Source: Paraburkholderia nodosa
GTDB lineage: Bacteria > Pseudomonadota > Gammaproteobacteria > Burkholderiales > Burkholderiaceae
DNA length: 64,000 bases
Reading direction: 5' to 3'
NCBI RefSeq assembly: GCF_001718195.1
Contig: NZ_MCNV01000012.1
Location: 124,001-188,000, forward strand
Part shown: positions 1 through 8,823 of the stretch, one piece after another
Numbering within the stretch: position 1 is the stretch's first letter
How the letters are laid out: each line of letters starts with the position of its first letter
The notes under the pieces: model-generated
Told to the model about the DNA's origin: nothing
Database searches by the model: none
What the model saw: only the letters and a program-made list of their open reading frames with translations
Made by a program: the position numbers and the translations under genes

Positions 1-62
1 GTCGACCCTTTCCCGGGATGGTGAAGCTGTGCCGCGTGCGAATCAGGCTGCAACGCAACGCC

Positions 63-515
63 TTACCACGATAGAGATTGTGTGAAGATTTTGCCGCCAT
101 AACCGCGCACGACGTCCTCCACTTCATTGTCAGGCGGATTCCTGGTTTCGAGAATGAGCGCGAAGGTCCCCGGACGGAGTTCGAGTTCAATCGCGCCCGT
201 TAGTTTCTTGTCCAGAACGTGCTCCAGCGCCCGACCCGCGAGCCCGGCACCTGCGCCTGCGACAGCGCCCGCGATTGCGCCGGGCGGCCCACCCAACAGA
301 CCGATCAGCGCACCGCTTACTGCGCCGATCACGACGCCCCAGTGCGGCTCGCTGTATTGCGTCAGCACGTGCAGCTTGCCGTCCGAAGTCTTTTCGACCA
401 TCACGCCGCTTTCAATCTTGAAGTCATCGTCCTTTTCGAAATTGTGCAGATCGCGCGAAGCTCTTTGAGCGACATCCAGATTGCCAAACGTTGCCACGAT
501 CAGTTTCTGAGTCAT
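63..515 (-). CDS. DUF1269-family membrane protein
   Basis: A 150-residue protein of the DUF1269 family, whose function is unknown. It starts with a small alpha/beta part (residues 1-60), followed by a glycine/alanine-rich hydrophobic stretch (about 65-105, containing GALIGLLGGPPGA and repeated GAxAGA steps) that probably forms a membrane hairpin, and a C-terminal ferredoxin-like half ending near ELELRPGTFALILE. I chose the ATG at 515 because AGGAGAGGG lies just upstream; a longer in-frame start at 584 has no comparable site. The broken paralogue at 1890-2190 shares the same core. Related proteins often occur beside channel or stress genes, as here with a bestrophin-like gene. The family call is good; no reaction can be assigned. 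Confidence 0.8.
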   Translation of the reverse strand: MTQKLIVATFGNLDVAQRASRDLHNFEKDDDFKIESGVMVEKTSDGKLHVLTQYSEPHWGVVIGAVSGALIGLLGGPPGAIAGAVAGAGAGLAGRALEHVLDKKLTGAIELELRPGTFALILETRNPPDNEVEDVVRGYGGKIFTQSLSW

Positions 516-598
516 GCCCTCTCCTGTGATCATCATCCGGGACTCTTCAAGATAGTCAATCGGGATGCTCGCGTCATTGAACATTATTCCGATATTAA

Positions 599-1561
599 CT
601 ATGGGTTCAACGCCTCCGAGATGTAGCTTCTGAGCGTGTCGACGACTTTACGGACCCGCAGGGCAATTGGACGCTGCGGCTGGATCAGCAGGTTCAGGGC
701 AAGCGCGGGCACTTCATATTGGGGAAGCACCCGCACCAGTTCGCCGGTCGCGAGGGCGTCCTTCACGGCCGGCGCCTCGAGCACACCGAGCCCGAGTCCA
801 GCCAAGACCAGTTCATACATCGGACGCCAATGCGTCGTCTTGATGATCGTCTGAACCGGCACGGAATCGATGAGCGCGCCGTCCCGGCAGATGGGTAGCA
901 GGTCCGCATCGAAAGCACCCTTCACGCGGATCAGATTGTGTCGCGAGACATCCGCCAGGTCGTCGATCGCGTCGCTGCGGCTCAGATAATCCGGCGAAGC
1001 AACGAGCACGCGTTCGATGTCCCCAAGCGGCCACGCGATGTACGCACCGTCGCCCAGCTGTCCGAGACGAAACGAGATATCGACGCCCTCGGTGACAAGA
1101 TCGGTGACCTTGTCGTTGAGCACGAGCTCGATGTCGATGCGCGGATAGCTTTCACGGATACGCTTGACGCCCTCCGGCAGAAGGGTTTCGCCGAAGCAAT
1201 GCGGCGCTGCAATACGGATCGCGCCCTTCATTGCCTGTTCGTCGTTCGAGACTTCGGCCACGGCTTGCTCCACAGCGCCTAGAACAGCCTTGCTGCGTTC
1301 ATGGAAGATGGTTCCCTCAGGTGTGCACTTGAAGGCGCGCGCGTTGCGCAGCAGCAGGCGGCATCCAAGGTACTTTTCGAGCCGCTCGATGCGCTCGCTG
1401 ACGGCCGGCTGGCCGATGTCCAGATCTCTTGCTGCGCCCGAGATGCTGCCTCTTTCCACGACTCTGACGTAAATCCGCATAGCCTCCAGCAGATTCACAT
1501 TGCGTTCCCTGCCGTGGCCGGGGATATTCGCGGTGCGTCCTTCCGTAAGTGGCGTTGACAT
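599..1561 (-). CDS. LysR-family transcriptional regulator
   Basis: A 320-residue LysR-type regulator. The N-terminal winged helix-turn-helix covers about residues 22-80 (RGSISGAARDLDIGQPAVSE is the helix-turn-helix region), followed by a linker and a two-lobed periplasmic-binding-like effector domain (about 110-310). GAGAGG lies six bases before the ATG at 1561; an internal start nearer the MRIYVRVVE segment is possible because the first 20 residues are unusual. Its neighbours do not reveal a target: downstream is the DUF1269 gene on the same strand, upstream is the decayed DUF1269 copy. Typical members bind next to their own promoter and respond to a small aromatic or organic acid. The effector is unknown. 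Confidence 0.88.
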   Translation of the reverse strand: MSTPLTEGRTANIPGHGRERNVNLLEAMRIYVRVVERGSISGAARDLDIGQPAVSERIERLEKYLGCRLLLRNARAFKCTPEGTIFHERSKAVLGAVEQAVAEVSNDEQAMKGAIRIAAPHCFGETLLPEGVKRIRESYPRIDIELVLNDKVTDLVTEGVDISFRLGQLGDGAYIAWPLGDIERVLVASPDYLSRSDAIDDLADVSRHNLIRVKGAFDADLLPICRDGALIDSVPVQTIIKTTHWRPMYELVLAGLGLGVLEAPAVKDALATGELVRVLPQYEVPALALNLLIQPQRPIALRVRKVVDTLRSYISEALNP

Positions 1562-1889
1562 ACGATTCCTCTCATTTCTTTAGCTCCAATTCTTGCGTCG
1601 CATCCAGAAGAGGCGACGTGGCGATGGAACAAGAGTAAGAGGGGGGACTCATGCGCGGAACGCACAAATCGCACTCACTGAGTAGAGTACAGTTTGGATG
1701 CACGAGCGCCGGGTGAAGAGCGTAGATAACAGTTGGAGCACTGGCCAGCCCTGAACTGTTATGGAAACTGGATCGCCCAGTGCCGGGAGCGCTGGCGCAA
1801 GCTGCCTGCACAGTGCCACGGCTGCGGACGCGCTCGCGTTGCGCTTTCTGCCGCTCGCGCCGGCACTTACGTCGATCGCGTGCCACGTG

Positions 1890-2190
1890 GAAAATGAATT
1901 TGGATTCCTGATTTTCAGCGAACCCGATCTCGATGCAAGGGTGAAAGACTTCCTTCTGCAGCGCGATACGGCGGTTCATCGTCAAGCAGCGCACGTAGCG
2001 CATGGCCCGTCAACCCGGCGCTCGCCCCCATAGCAAAGCCAATAATCGAGCCGACCGGCCCACCGAGCAGGCCGATGAGCGCCCCCGTCACCGCGCCGAT
2101 CGTCGTGCCCCAGAAGGACCGCGTTTGCCGCTCAAGAACGGACAGCTTTCCGTCAGGGCTCTTTTCCACCACGCATGATCGAACCCGTAC
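1890..2190 (-). pseudogene. Broken DUF1269-family gene
   Basis: A second DUF1269 copy in decay. One frame (about 2172 to 1950) reads VEKSPDGKLSVLERQ and then the glycine-rich membrane segment GALIGLLGGPVGSIIGFAMG, matching the intact gene at 63-515. After HALRALLDDE the matching reading moves to another frame (RRIALQKEVFHPCIEI), so a frameshift separates the core from its C-terminal half. The N-terminal half of the family domain is missing and the sequence upstream (EPISLKLYG) is in a third frame. No ribosome site precedes it. The boundaries are approximate. The core match is clear; the exact break point is inference. Confidence 0.6.
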
Positions 2191-2230
2191 AGTTTCAGGG
2201 AGATCGGCTCAAATGGGCTTGCGTGTCCAC

Positions 2231-3142
2231 TCAGGTAAGCTGATAGGGGCGAACGGGAGAAACCGGGTCGGGAACGGGACCTCCACATAGCTCCAGAACG
2301 GAGCGTTCAATATTGCGCGACATCGCGTCGAGTGCGAGCGCATTGGGCGCGACGCTGAACGGATCGGCGACTTCACTGGCAATCGCTTCGAGCGCTATCA
2401 GCGTATAGGCAATGAAAACGCACAGCAGCGGCGTAAAAAATTCCGTGGAATCCACGAGCCCGAACGGCAGTAAAACACAGTAGGCATAGACGGTTCGATG
2501 CAACAACACGTTATAAGCAAACGGAATCGGCGTTGCGGCGATACGCTCGCAGCCGCCCAATGCCTTGCCCAGTTCGTCGATCTGTGCGTCGAGCATCCAC
2601 AGCTTCGTGTCGGGCGTGTGAAGGCGATGCTTCGGGAGCGAGAGCTCGCGCCGTATTTCGTTGAGAATGTACATCGGTTGATAGATCTGGCCGCCTACGA
2701 TCTCGGCCTGCTCGCGGCCGAGGAGCCGCTGAAAATCCACCGTGGGATCGGTGCCGCGCAGTTCGTGCTTGAGGGCGTAAATGAATCCGACAATCAGCTG
2801 GGCGATGCGCAAGGTGTCTGCGCGCTCCGGAATGTAACAAAGCATCTGCGAAGTGAGCGTGCGTGATGCGATCAGAAAAACACCCCAGAGATGCCGCGCT
2901 TCGTTGAAGCGCTCATAACTCGCATTGTTTCGAAACGCGAGGAAGATAGCCAGTGCGACGCCGAACAGGGTGAAGGGCGCGGTGTTGAGCGGGATCTTTT
3001 CTCCAAATACGCGCCCGTGCGTGAAGACCGCCAATGTACTCACCACCGCCATAAAGCACAGTTGCGGGATGATGGATGACAGAACCGAGCCGTTCCAGAC
3101 GAACAGCAACCGGAACCAGTTTTCTCGGGGCCGGACGATCAT
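2231..3142 (-). CDS. Bestrophin-like (UPF0187/YneE) anion channel
   Basis: A 303-residue inner-membrane protein of the bacterial bestrophin family, pentameric channels for chloride or other monovalent ions. The family start MIVRPRENWFRLLFVWNGSV is visible, followed by two hydrophobic segments around residues 20-70, the conserved LAFRNNASYERFNEAR stretch, and two more membrane segments near 220-265 (LLPFGLVDSTEFFTPLLCVF). The length is normal for the family. It is read towards the DUF1269 relic and lies 133 bases downstream of cydB on the same strand, behind a strong hairpin, so it probably has its own promoter. The channel selectivity cannot be read from sequence alone. Confidence 0.87.
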   Translation of the reverse strand: MIVRPRENWFRLLFVWNGSVLSSIIPQLCFMAVVSTLAVFTHGRVFGEKIPLNTAPFTLFGVALAIFLAFRNNASYERFNEARHLWGVFLIASRTLTSQMLCYIPERADTLRIAQLIVGFIYALKHELRGTDPTVDFQRLLGREQAEIVGGQIYQPMYILNEIRRELSLPKHRLHTPDTKLWMLDAQIDELGKALGGCERIAATPIPFAYNVLLHRTVYAYCVLLPFGLVDSTEFFTPLLCVFIAYTLIALEAIASEVADPFSVAPNALALDAMSRNIERSVLELCGGPVPDPVSPVRPYQLT

Positions 3143-3215
3143 GATGGACTTTTATTATCTGGAATAGGGAAATACGTTCGCCTGGCCTTAAGGCATGCGT
3201 GATCCATTCAGGTTT

Positions 3216-3264
3216 CCTCGCTGGCGCGCGCCGTAGTTATTCGGAGCTTGCGCGCGCCGCGAGG
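3216..3264 (-). terminator. Large GC hairpin after cydB
   Basis: Two arms, 3216-3231 and 3250-3264, pair almost perfectly (CCTCGC then GGCGCGCGC against GCGCGCGCC then GCGAGG, one bulged base) around an 18-base loop, 11 bases beyond the cydB stop codon. There is no clear T-tract, so this is a candidate terminator or 3'-end stabiliser and not a textbook intrinsic terminator. Confidence 0.45.
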
Positions 3265-3275
3265 AATCATGTGCT

Positions 3276-4283
3276 TCAGTGATAGCCGTGGTCTCCTTCA
3301 CGCACCTTGCCGCGGAAAACGCGATATTGCATCGCGTTGTAGACGAGAATGATCGGCAGCACGATGATTGTGCCGACGAGGGTGAACAGCTGGCTCGAGT
3401 GGCTCGACGACGCGTCCCAGATCGTGAGCGAGGGCGGAATGATGTACGGCCAGATGCTGATAATAATGCCGGTATAACCGAGGAAGCAGATTGCCAGGGA
3501 AAGCAGGAAGGGGGTCGACTCGTGGCTCTGGTTAAGCGCGCGGTAGATGCCCACGACGCACAGCACAACCAGGATCGGCACCGGCAGGAACCAGCCGAGA
3601 TTGCCGCTGAAAAACCATCGCTGTCTCACGGCGGGCAGGCCTAGCACCGTCCAGAGGCTGACGATGGCAATCGCGAGGAGCAGAACCGCGAGCAGCGGGC
3701 GCATCACCACGCGCATCTTGCGCTGAAGTTCGCCGTCGGTCTTCAGGATCAGCCAGCCGCAGCCGAGCGTCGCATACGTGAGCAAGACGCCGAAACCGCA
3801 GAAAACGCTAAACGGCGAGAACCAGTCGAACGGGTCGCCCGCGAACTTGTCGTCGACGATCTTGATCCCCTGCAACAGCGATCCGAGCGTGATACCCTGG
3901 CACATTGCCGCGAGCGCCGAACCGCCGATGAACGCGAGATCCCATGCATGTTGCGTGCGCGTGGCTTTTGCGCGCAACTCGAACGCCGCGCCACGGAAAA
4001 TCAGGCCGACCACCATAAGAATCAGCGGCATGTAGTTGGCGGGCAGCAGCGTTGAATAGGCGATCGGGAACGCGCCGTAGAGGCCGGCGCCACCGAGCAC
4101 GAGGAACGTTTCGTTGCCATCCCATACCGGCGCGACGGTATTGAGCATCACCTCGCGTTCGGCTTTCCCTTCGAAGAACGGAAACAGCAGCCCGATGCCC
4201 AGATCGAAGCCGTCGAGCATCACGTAGATGAAAACGCCGAGTCCGATGATGATTGCCCAGATCACAGGAAGATCGATTTGCAT
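3276..4283 (-). CDS. cydB: Cytochrome bd ubiquinol oxidase subunit II
   Basis: Subunit II (335 residues) of the cytochrome bd quinol oxidase, the inner-membrane complex that oxidises quinol and reduces oxygen to water. The sequence shows the family start (LPVIWAIIIGLGVFIYVMLDGFDLG), eight or nine hydrophobic segments and the signature WDGNETFLVLGGAGLYGAFP. The C-terminus ends in NAMQYRVFRGKV, which helps identify a second, broken cydB end at 8378. The ATG follows the cydA stop by only four bases, so the two genes are co-transcribed and probably translationally coupled. No CydX-like small subunit was found between the stop and the downstream hairpin. Confidence 0.96.
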   Translation of the reverse strand: MQIDLPVIWAIIIGLGVFIYVMLDGFDLGIGLLFPFFEGKAEREVMLNTVAPVWDGNETFLVLGGAGLYGAFPIAYSTLLPANYMPLILMVVGLIFRGAAFELRAKATRTQHAWDLAFIGGSALAAMCQGITLGSLLQGIKIVDDKFAGDPFDWFSPFSVFCGFGVLLTYATLGCGWLILKTDGELQRKMRVVMRPLLAVLLLAIAIVSLWTVLGLPAVRQRWFFSGNLGWFLPVPILVVLCVVGIYRALNQSHESTPFLLSLAICFLGYTGIIISIWPYIIPPSLTIWDASSSHSSQLFTLVGTIIVLPIILVYNAMQYRVFRGKVREGDHGYH

Positions 4284-4287
4284 GGCC

Positions 4288-5676
4288 TCATTCCCCCACC
4301 ACAGCGTCGAGTGCGCGATTGTGCAGTCCCGGATACTTGAGCGATTCGATGCTTTCCACTCCGGTGGCCGGACCCTTTTTCATCATCTTGAGCATGTAAT
4401 AGACGCCCGTTCCGAACACGAGAAAATAGACAATCACGAAGATAAGCAGCGAAACACCCGCCTGCTGCGCGCCAATGGGCGACATGGAGTCGACGGTACG
4501 CACGATGCCGTACACGGTCCACGGCTGCCTGCCCACTTCAGTCGTAATCCAGCCCGCCAGTAGTGCCAGAATGCCGGATGGTCCCATGCATAACACGAAC
4601 CACTGGAACCAGCGCGCTTCGTAAAGGCGGCCGCCGCGACGAAGCAAAAGTGCGACCACGGCAGTGAGCAACATCAGCATGCCGAGTCCGGCCATGATGC
4701 GGAACGTCCAGAAGATAATTGGCGAAAACGGGCGATCCTCCGGGGGAAACTCCTTGAGTCCGCGAATTTCGCCGTTCCAGCTGTGGGTGAGAATCAGGCT
4801 GCCGAGATGCGGGATGCGGATCGCGTAACGCGTCACTTCCGCGTTCATGTCGGGAAAGCCGATTAAATTGAGCGCGGTGCCGCCGTGCTCGGTTTCCCAG
4901 AGCCCTTCAATTGCGGCGATCTTCGCCGGCTGATACTCCCGGGTATTGAGGCCGTGCGCGTCGCCGACCAGAATCTGAATGGGCGCGAGAAAGAGCAATA
5001 TCCACAGCGCCATCGAGAAACTGCGCTTCACCGGCACGTCGCGCCGCCCCTGAAGCAAATGCCACGCGCCGCAGGCGGCCACGATAAAGCCGGCAACGAT
5101 AAAGGCTGCGATGGTCATATGCGCCAGACGGAACGGGAACGAAGGATTGAAGATCACCTTCCACCAGTCCACCGGCACGATGCGGCCATTCTGAATCGCG
5201 TAGCCTTGCGGTGTTTGCATGAAGCTGTTTGACGAGAGAATCCAGAATGTCGAAATGAGCGTGCCGATCGCGACCATGAGCGTAGCGAAGAAATGCGCTT
5301 TCGGACTCACGCGATTCCAGCCGAACAGCATGACGCCGAGAAAACCCGCCTCGAGAAAGAATGCGGTCAGGACTTCATAGGTGAGCAGTGGACCCGTGAT
5401 ATTGCCCGCAATCGTCGAGAACCCACTCCAGTTCGTCCCGAACTCGTAAGCCATCACGACGCCCGAGACCACGCCCATGCCGAACCCCACCGCGAAAATC
5501 TTCGACCAGAAGCGGTACATGTCCTTATAGGCCGCATCGCCCGTGAGCAGGAGGCGCCATTCGAGCACGGCGAGAAAGCTTGCCATGCCTATGCTGATCG
5601 CCGGAAAGACGATGTGAAACGAGACGGTGAATGCGAACTGCAGCCTGGCGAGATGAAATGCGTCGAAGATGTCCAT
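4288..5676 (-). CDS. cydA: Cytochrome bd ubiquinol oxidase subunit I
   Basis: Subunit I (462 residues) of cytochrome bd oxidase, which carries the three haems and the quinol site. The start MDIFDAFHLARLQFAFTVSF is canonical and includes the conserved His near residue 21, a family haem ligand; GRQPWTVYG, also invariant in the family, is visible near residue 365. The protein is shorter than the long Q-loop Escherichia coli form, as in the short Q-loop (CioA-like, often cyanide-insensitive) group. I set the start at 5676 and not at 5718 because the family begins exactly here and AGGAG lies upstream. It sits between a YdeP-type oxidoreductase and cydB in one minus-strand operon. Confidence 0.95.
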   Translation of the reverse strand: MDIFDAFHLARLQFAFTVSFHIVFPAISIGMASFLAVLEWRLLLTGDAAYKDMYRFWSKIFAVGFGMGVVSGVVMAYEFGTNWSGFSTIAGNITGPLLTYEVLTAFFLEAGFLGVMLFGWNRVSPKAHFFATLMVAIGTLISTFWILSSNSFMQTPQGYAIQNGRIVPVDWWKVIFNPSFPFRLAHMTIAAFIVAGFIVAACGAWHLLQGRRDVPVKRSFSMALWILLFLAPIQILVGDAHGLNTREYQPAKIAAIEGLWETEHGGTALNLIGFPDMNAEVTRYAIRIPHLGSLILTHSWNGEIRGLKEFPPEDRPFSPIIFWTFRIMAGLGMLMLLTAVVALLLRRGGRLYEARWFQWFVLCMGPSGILALLAGWITTEVGRQPWTVYGIVRTVDSMSPIGAQQAGVSLLIFVIVYFLVFGTGVYYMLKMMKKGPATGVESIESLKYPGLHNRALDAVVGE

Positions 5677-5775
5677 GATTCTTCTGAGCTCCTGGTGACG
5701 ACTGCATTTGCCTGCCAAGGACAGGCCGGCCGCGGGAAGCCGGGCACCCGGCCGGACTACCGGAATACCATGAGA

Positions 5776-8052
5776 CTAGTTTCCCGCCGCGCGCACGACA
5801 TGCACGGGCACTGACTTGTACGAAGGCGTTCCGCTTTCCTTGTCGATATAGTCCAGCGGGACGAGTACGTTGGCTTCCGGGTAATAGGCCGCCACGGAAC
5901 CGCGTGCGATGCTGTACACAATGGCTGTGATGTTCTTGAGCCGCAGCTTGCGGCCCGAGGTGACCGTTTCGATGTCGACAAGATCGCCGTGTTCGATGCC
6001 GTACGCGGCCATGTCGTCCGCGTTCATGAAGAGCACATCGCGCCGTCCAAACACGCCGCGGTAGCGGTCGTCCATCGCGTAGATCGTCGTGTTGTACTGG
6101 TCATGACTGCGGATCGTGATGAGCCGCAGCACGTTTTCCGCACCCAGCACGTCGGCGTCTTCCTTCACGCCGCCATAGACGGAGAACTCGGCCTTGCCCG
6201 ATGGCGTGTGCCACTGCCGTTCGGTTGGCGGAAGCGGCAGGCGGAATCCGCCCGGTACGCGAATGCGCCGGTTGAAGTCCTCGAAGCCGGGTACGGTCTG
6301 CTCGATCAGATCGCGAATCTTGTCATAGTCGGCGACCAGGTCCATCCACGCCACTTTGGTGGCGGGCAGCGTGGCGCGCGCCATGCCGGCAACAATCGCG
6401 GGTTCGGAGCGCAACTGTTCGGAAGCGGGCGTGAGCTTGCCGGCCGATGCATGAACCATGGACATCGAATCTTCCACCGTGATGGATTGACGCCCGGTAC
6501 CCTGCATGTCGAGTTCCGTGCGGCCGAGGCACGGGAATAGATAGGTTTCCTTCGAAACGAGCAGATGGGTTCGATTGAGCTTCGTGCCGATGTGCACGCC
6601 CAGGTCGAGTGCAGCCATCGCGGGAAACGACTGTTCGGAGTCGGGTAGCGCAACGGCGAAATTGCCTCCCAGGCAGAGCAGCGCCTTGGCCTTGCCGTCG
6701 ATCATGGCTTGCATGGCTTGCACCGCGTCATGACCGTGCGCTTCGGGCGGCGTGAATCCGCAGGCCTTCTCGATCAGCCCGAGAAACGCTTTCGACGGCT
6801 TTTCGGTGATGCCCACCGTGCGGTTGCCTTGCACATTCGAGTGGCCGCGCAGCGGACAGATGCCGGCGCCGGGCTTGCCGAAATTGCCGCGCAGCAACAG
6901 CAGATCGGCGATCAAGCGCACGTTGGCGGTGCCTTTATTGTGCTGCGTGACGCCCATGCCGTACGTGACGATCGTCGCGTTCGATTTGGCGTAGGCGATC
7001 GCCACATGTTCGAGGTCGGGCCGCGTAAGGCCACTGGCTTTCTCGATGTCTTCCCACGAAGTGGCTTCGAGGTCCGCCGCGAAGGCGTCGAAGCCTTCGG
7101 TGTGCTGAGCGATGAACGCCTTGTCGAGTATGTCGCCTTGCTCCGACTCCATCTGCAGCAGCGCTTTCATGACGCCCTTGAGCGCGGCCGCGTCGCCGCC
7201 GGCGTCCAGCTGAAAGTAGGTCGACGCGATGCGGGTCGAGCCGAACGTCGCCATTTCAATCATGCTTTGCGGATCGGCAAAGCGTTCGAGCGCGCGCTCG
7301 CGCAGCGGATTGAAGACGATGATCGGCACGTTTCGCCGCGCAGCTTCGTGCAGCGTGCCCATCATGCGCGGATGGTTCGTGCCCGGGTTGTGACCGATGG
7401 AAAGAATGAGTTCGGTCGAATCGAAATCTTCGAGCGAGACAGTGCCTTTGCCGATCCCGATCGATTGCGGCAGACCAACGCTCGTCGGCTCGTGGCACAT
7501 GTTCGAGCAATCGGGGAAATTGTTCGTTCCGTACTCACGTGCGAATAGTTGATACAGAAACGCCGCCTCGTTGGATGCGCGTCCGGACGTATAGAACTCG
7601 ACCTGGTCCGGCGTAAGCGAGCGCAGGATCTCACCGATGCGCGCGAATGCGTCTTCCCAGTCGACGGGCTGAAACTTGTCGGTGGCGCGGTCGTATACAA
7701 GAGGATGTGTGAGCCGCCCCATGTCTTCGAGCTCATAGTCCGTTTTCTGCAGCAGCGAGCTGACTGTGTTCGCAGCGAAGAATTCCGGCGTCACCCGCTT
7801 CGTGGTGGCTTCCCAGGTCACCGCCTTTGCACCGTTCTCGCAGAACTGGAACGTGGACCGGTGTTCCTTGTCCGGCCACGCACAGCCGGGGCAATCGAAA
7901 CCATCGGGTTGATTGGTCCGCATCAGCGTAATGGGCGCCTCGATGCTTTCCATTTGATCGTGAATCGCCTGCGCGGTTGCTTTGAGCGCGCCCCAGCCGC
8001 CGGCGGGGCCGGTGTAGGGATGGACGCCGGGCACATCACGTAGTTTCGTCAT
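5776..8052 (-). CDS. ydeP: FdhF/YdeP-family molybdopterin oxidoreductase
   Basis: A 758-residue molybdopterin oxidoreductase of the YdeP (formate-dehydrogenase-alpha-like) group, nearly the length of E. coli YdeP. An N-terminal cysteine pair (CPGCAW near residue 55) replaces the usual four-cysteine cluster motif. The cofactor-binding regions TSGRASNEAAFLYQLFAREY, ILSIGHNPGTNHPRMMGTLH and GICPLRGHSNVQGNRTVGI follow, and the C-terminal dinucleotide-binding domain begins near 620 (LRLITIRSHDQYNTTIYAMD). The start at 8052 has GGAG seven bases upstream; the longer reading to 8181 lacks this. It lies 99 bases before cydA on the same strand. I infer an operon in which the enzyme could feed electrons towards the quinol pool. 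The true substrate is unknown; E. coli YdeP is linked to acid resistance. Confidence 0.88.
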   Translation of the reverse strand: MTKLRDVPGVHPYTGPAGGWGALKATAQAIHDQMESIEAPITLMRTNQPDGFDCPGCAWPDKEHRSTFQFCENGAKAVTWEATTKRVTPEFFAANTVSSLLQKTDYELEDMGRLTHPLVYDRATDKFQPVDWEDAFARIGEILRSLTPDQVEFYTSGRASNEAAFLYQLFAREYGTNNFPDCSNMCHEPTSVGLPQSIGIGKGTVSLEDFDSTELILSIGHNPGTNHPRMMGTLHEAARRNVPIIVFNPLRERALERFADPQSMIEMATFGSTRIASTYFQLDAGGDAAALKGVMKALLQMESEQGDILDKAFIAQHTEGFDAFAADLEATSWEDIEKASGLTRPDLEHVAIAYAKSNATIVTYGMGVTQHNKGTANVRLIADLLLLRGNFGKPGAGICPLRGHSNVQGNRTVGITEKPSKAFLGLIEKACGFTPPEAHGHDAVQAMQAMIDGKAKALLCLGGNFAVALPDSEQSFPAMAALDLGVHIGTKLNRTHLLVSKETYLFPCLGRTELDMQGTGRQSITVEDSMSMVHASAGKLTPASEQLRSEPAIVAGMARATLPATKVAWMDLVADYDKIRDLIEQTVPGFEDFNRRIRVPGGFRLPLPPTERQWHTPSGKAEFSVYGGVKEDADVLGAENVLRLITIRSHDQYNTTIYAMDDRYRGVFGRRDVLFMNADDMAAYGIEHGDLVDIETVTSGRKLRLKNITAIVYSIARGSVAAYYPEANVLVPLDYIDKESGTPSYKSVPVHVVRAAGN

Positions 8053-8273
8053 GGGAAACTCCATTGGGTTTTCTACGCACGCTGCGAAAAGCCGGGACAA
8101 TGCCATACCGGGACCGCACAAGTCCGCGGATGATATCCGGCGTGCCACGCTTGATTCTAGGCAATCCCGAATTCGGAACAAGAATTAACTTATTAACTTC
8201 GACTTTTTATTTTATCGTTGTGTATATTCGAATATCTCGATCTCCATTGCTGGCCGTCACATGACCATCGTCC

Positions 8274-8307
8274 AAACAAAAATGAGGTGGAGCTAAAATT
8301 CTCCACC
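8274..8307 (-). terminator. Hairpin with T-tract on the minus strand
   Basis: GGTGGAG (8286-8292) pairs with CTCCACC (8301-8307) around an eight-base loop. Read on the minus strand, the stem is followed by CATTTTTGTTTGG, giving a short T-run. It would end transcripts coming from the decayed ydeP/cydB region at 8378-8690, and insulate the intact operon downstream. Confidence 0.5.
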
Positions 8308-8377
8308 CCATTCTAGGGATGCAGCGCGTTGTCGTGAACTGCCGCCTAACCGATATTAGCTATCGGGAGCGCAGGCG

Positions 8378-8690
8378 TTAGTGCTTGACCGGTACCACCT
8401 TGCCTCGGAACAGATAGAGGTTGTACCCGATGATGACCGGAAACACGATACCAATGCCGATCAGCATAGACGTAAGCGTGGTGCTGTCCGAGGCGGCGGC
8501 CACGGGCGTGAATACGGCGACGATTGCCGATGCCGACCGTTGTCGGCAGGCCGCGGCTCGTGGCCTCATGGCGCATGTTCGAGCAGCCGGGGAAATTGTT
8601 GGTGCCGTACATGCGTACGAACAACTGATAGAGGAACGCAGCTTCGTTGCTTACGCGGCCCGATGTGCCCATGAAGGTGTGCGCGGTATC
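8378..8690 (-). pseudogene. Fused ydeP and cydB fragments
   Basis: Two fragments lie head to tail on the minus strand. About 8675 to 8530 encodes SGRVSNEAAFLYQLFVRMYG, then CSNMRHEATSRGLP and VGIGN, matching the cofactor region of the intact YdeP at 5776-8052. Directly after it, in another frame, about 8528 to 8378 encodes FTPVAAASDSTTLTSMLIGI and ends YLFRGKVVPVKH, matching the end of CydB. The middle of ydeP, all of cydA and most of cydB are absent. The order is that of the intact operon, so this is best read as an internally deleted second copy. It has diverged clearly from the intact copy and is therefore not a recent duplicate. Confidence 0.78.
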
Positions 8691-8755
8691 TGGATAGGCG
8701 CAAGCGTAGAAGTTAAGAGGGGCTTGCATGACACACAGAATCCACCTGGAACATG

Positions 8756-8795
8756 GAGTACAGTTTCGTCCGCCGCAGTACACTGTATGAACTGT
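8756..8795 (+). promoter_or_regulatory. Putative MocR-type operator
   Basis: ACAGTT (8760-8765) and AACTGT (8790-8795) form an inverted repeat, and AGTACA is repeated directly at 8758 and 8778. The arrangement of direct and inverted half-sites just upstream of the MocR-type gene fits an autoregulated promoter of that family. GAGTACAGTTT at 8756-8766 recurs exactly at 1685-1695. Binding is inferred. Confidence 0.4.
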
Positions 8796-8823
8796 GCTGT
8801 GAGAGATTGCCGGGGAGACCACA

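Noticed and set aside
1572..1880. An open minus-strand frame between LysR and the DUF1269 relic
   Set aside because: Only its beginning (RRIALQKEVFHPCIEI) relates to DUF1269; the remainder has no protein character, so I did not call a separate gene.
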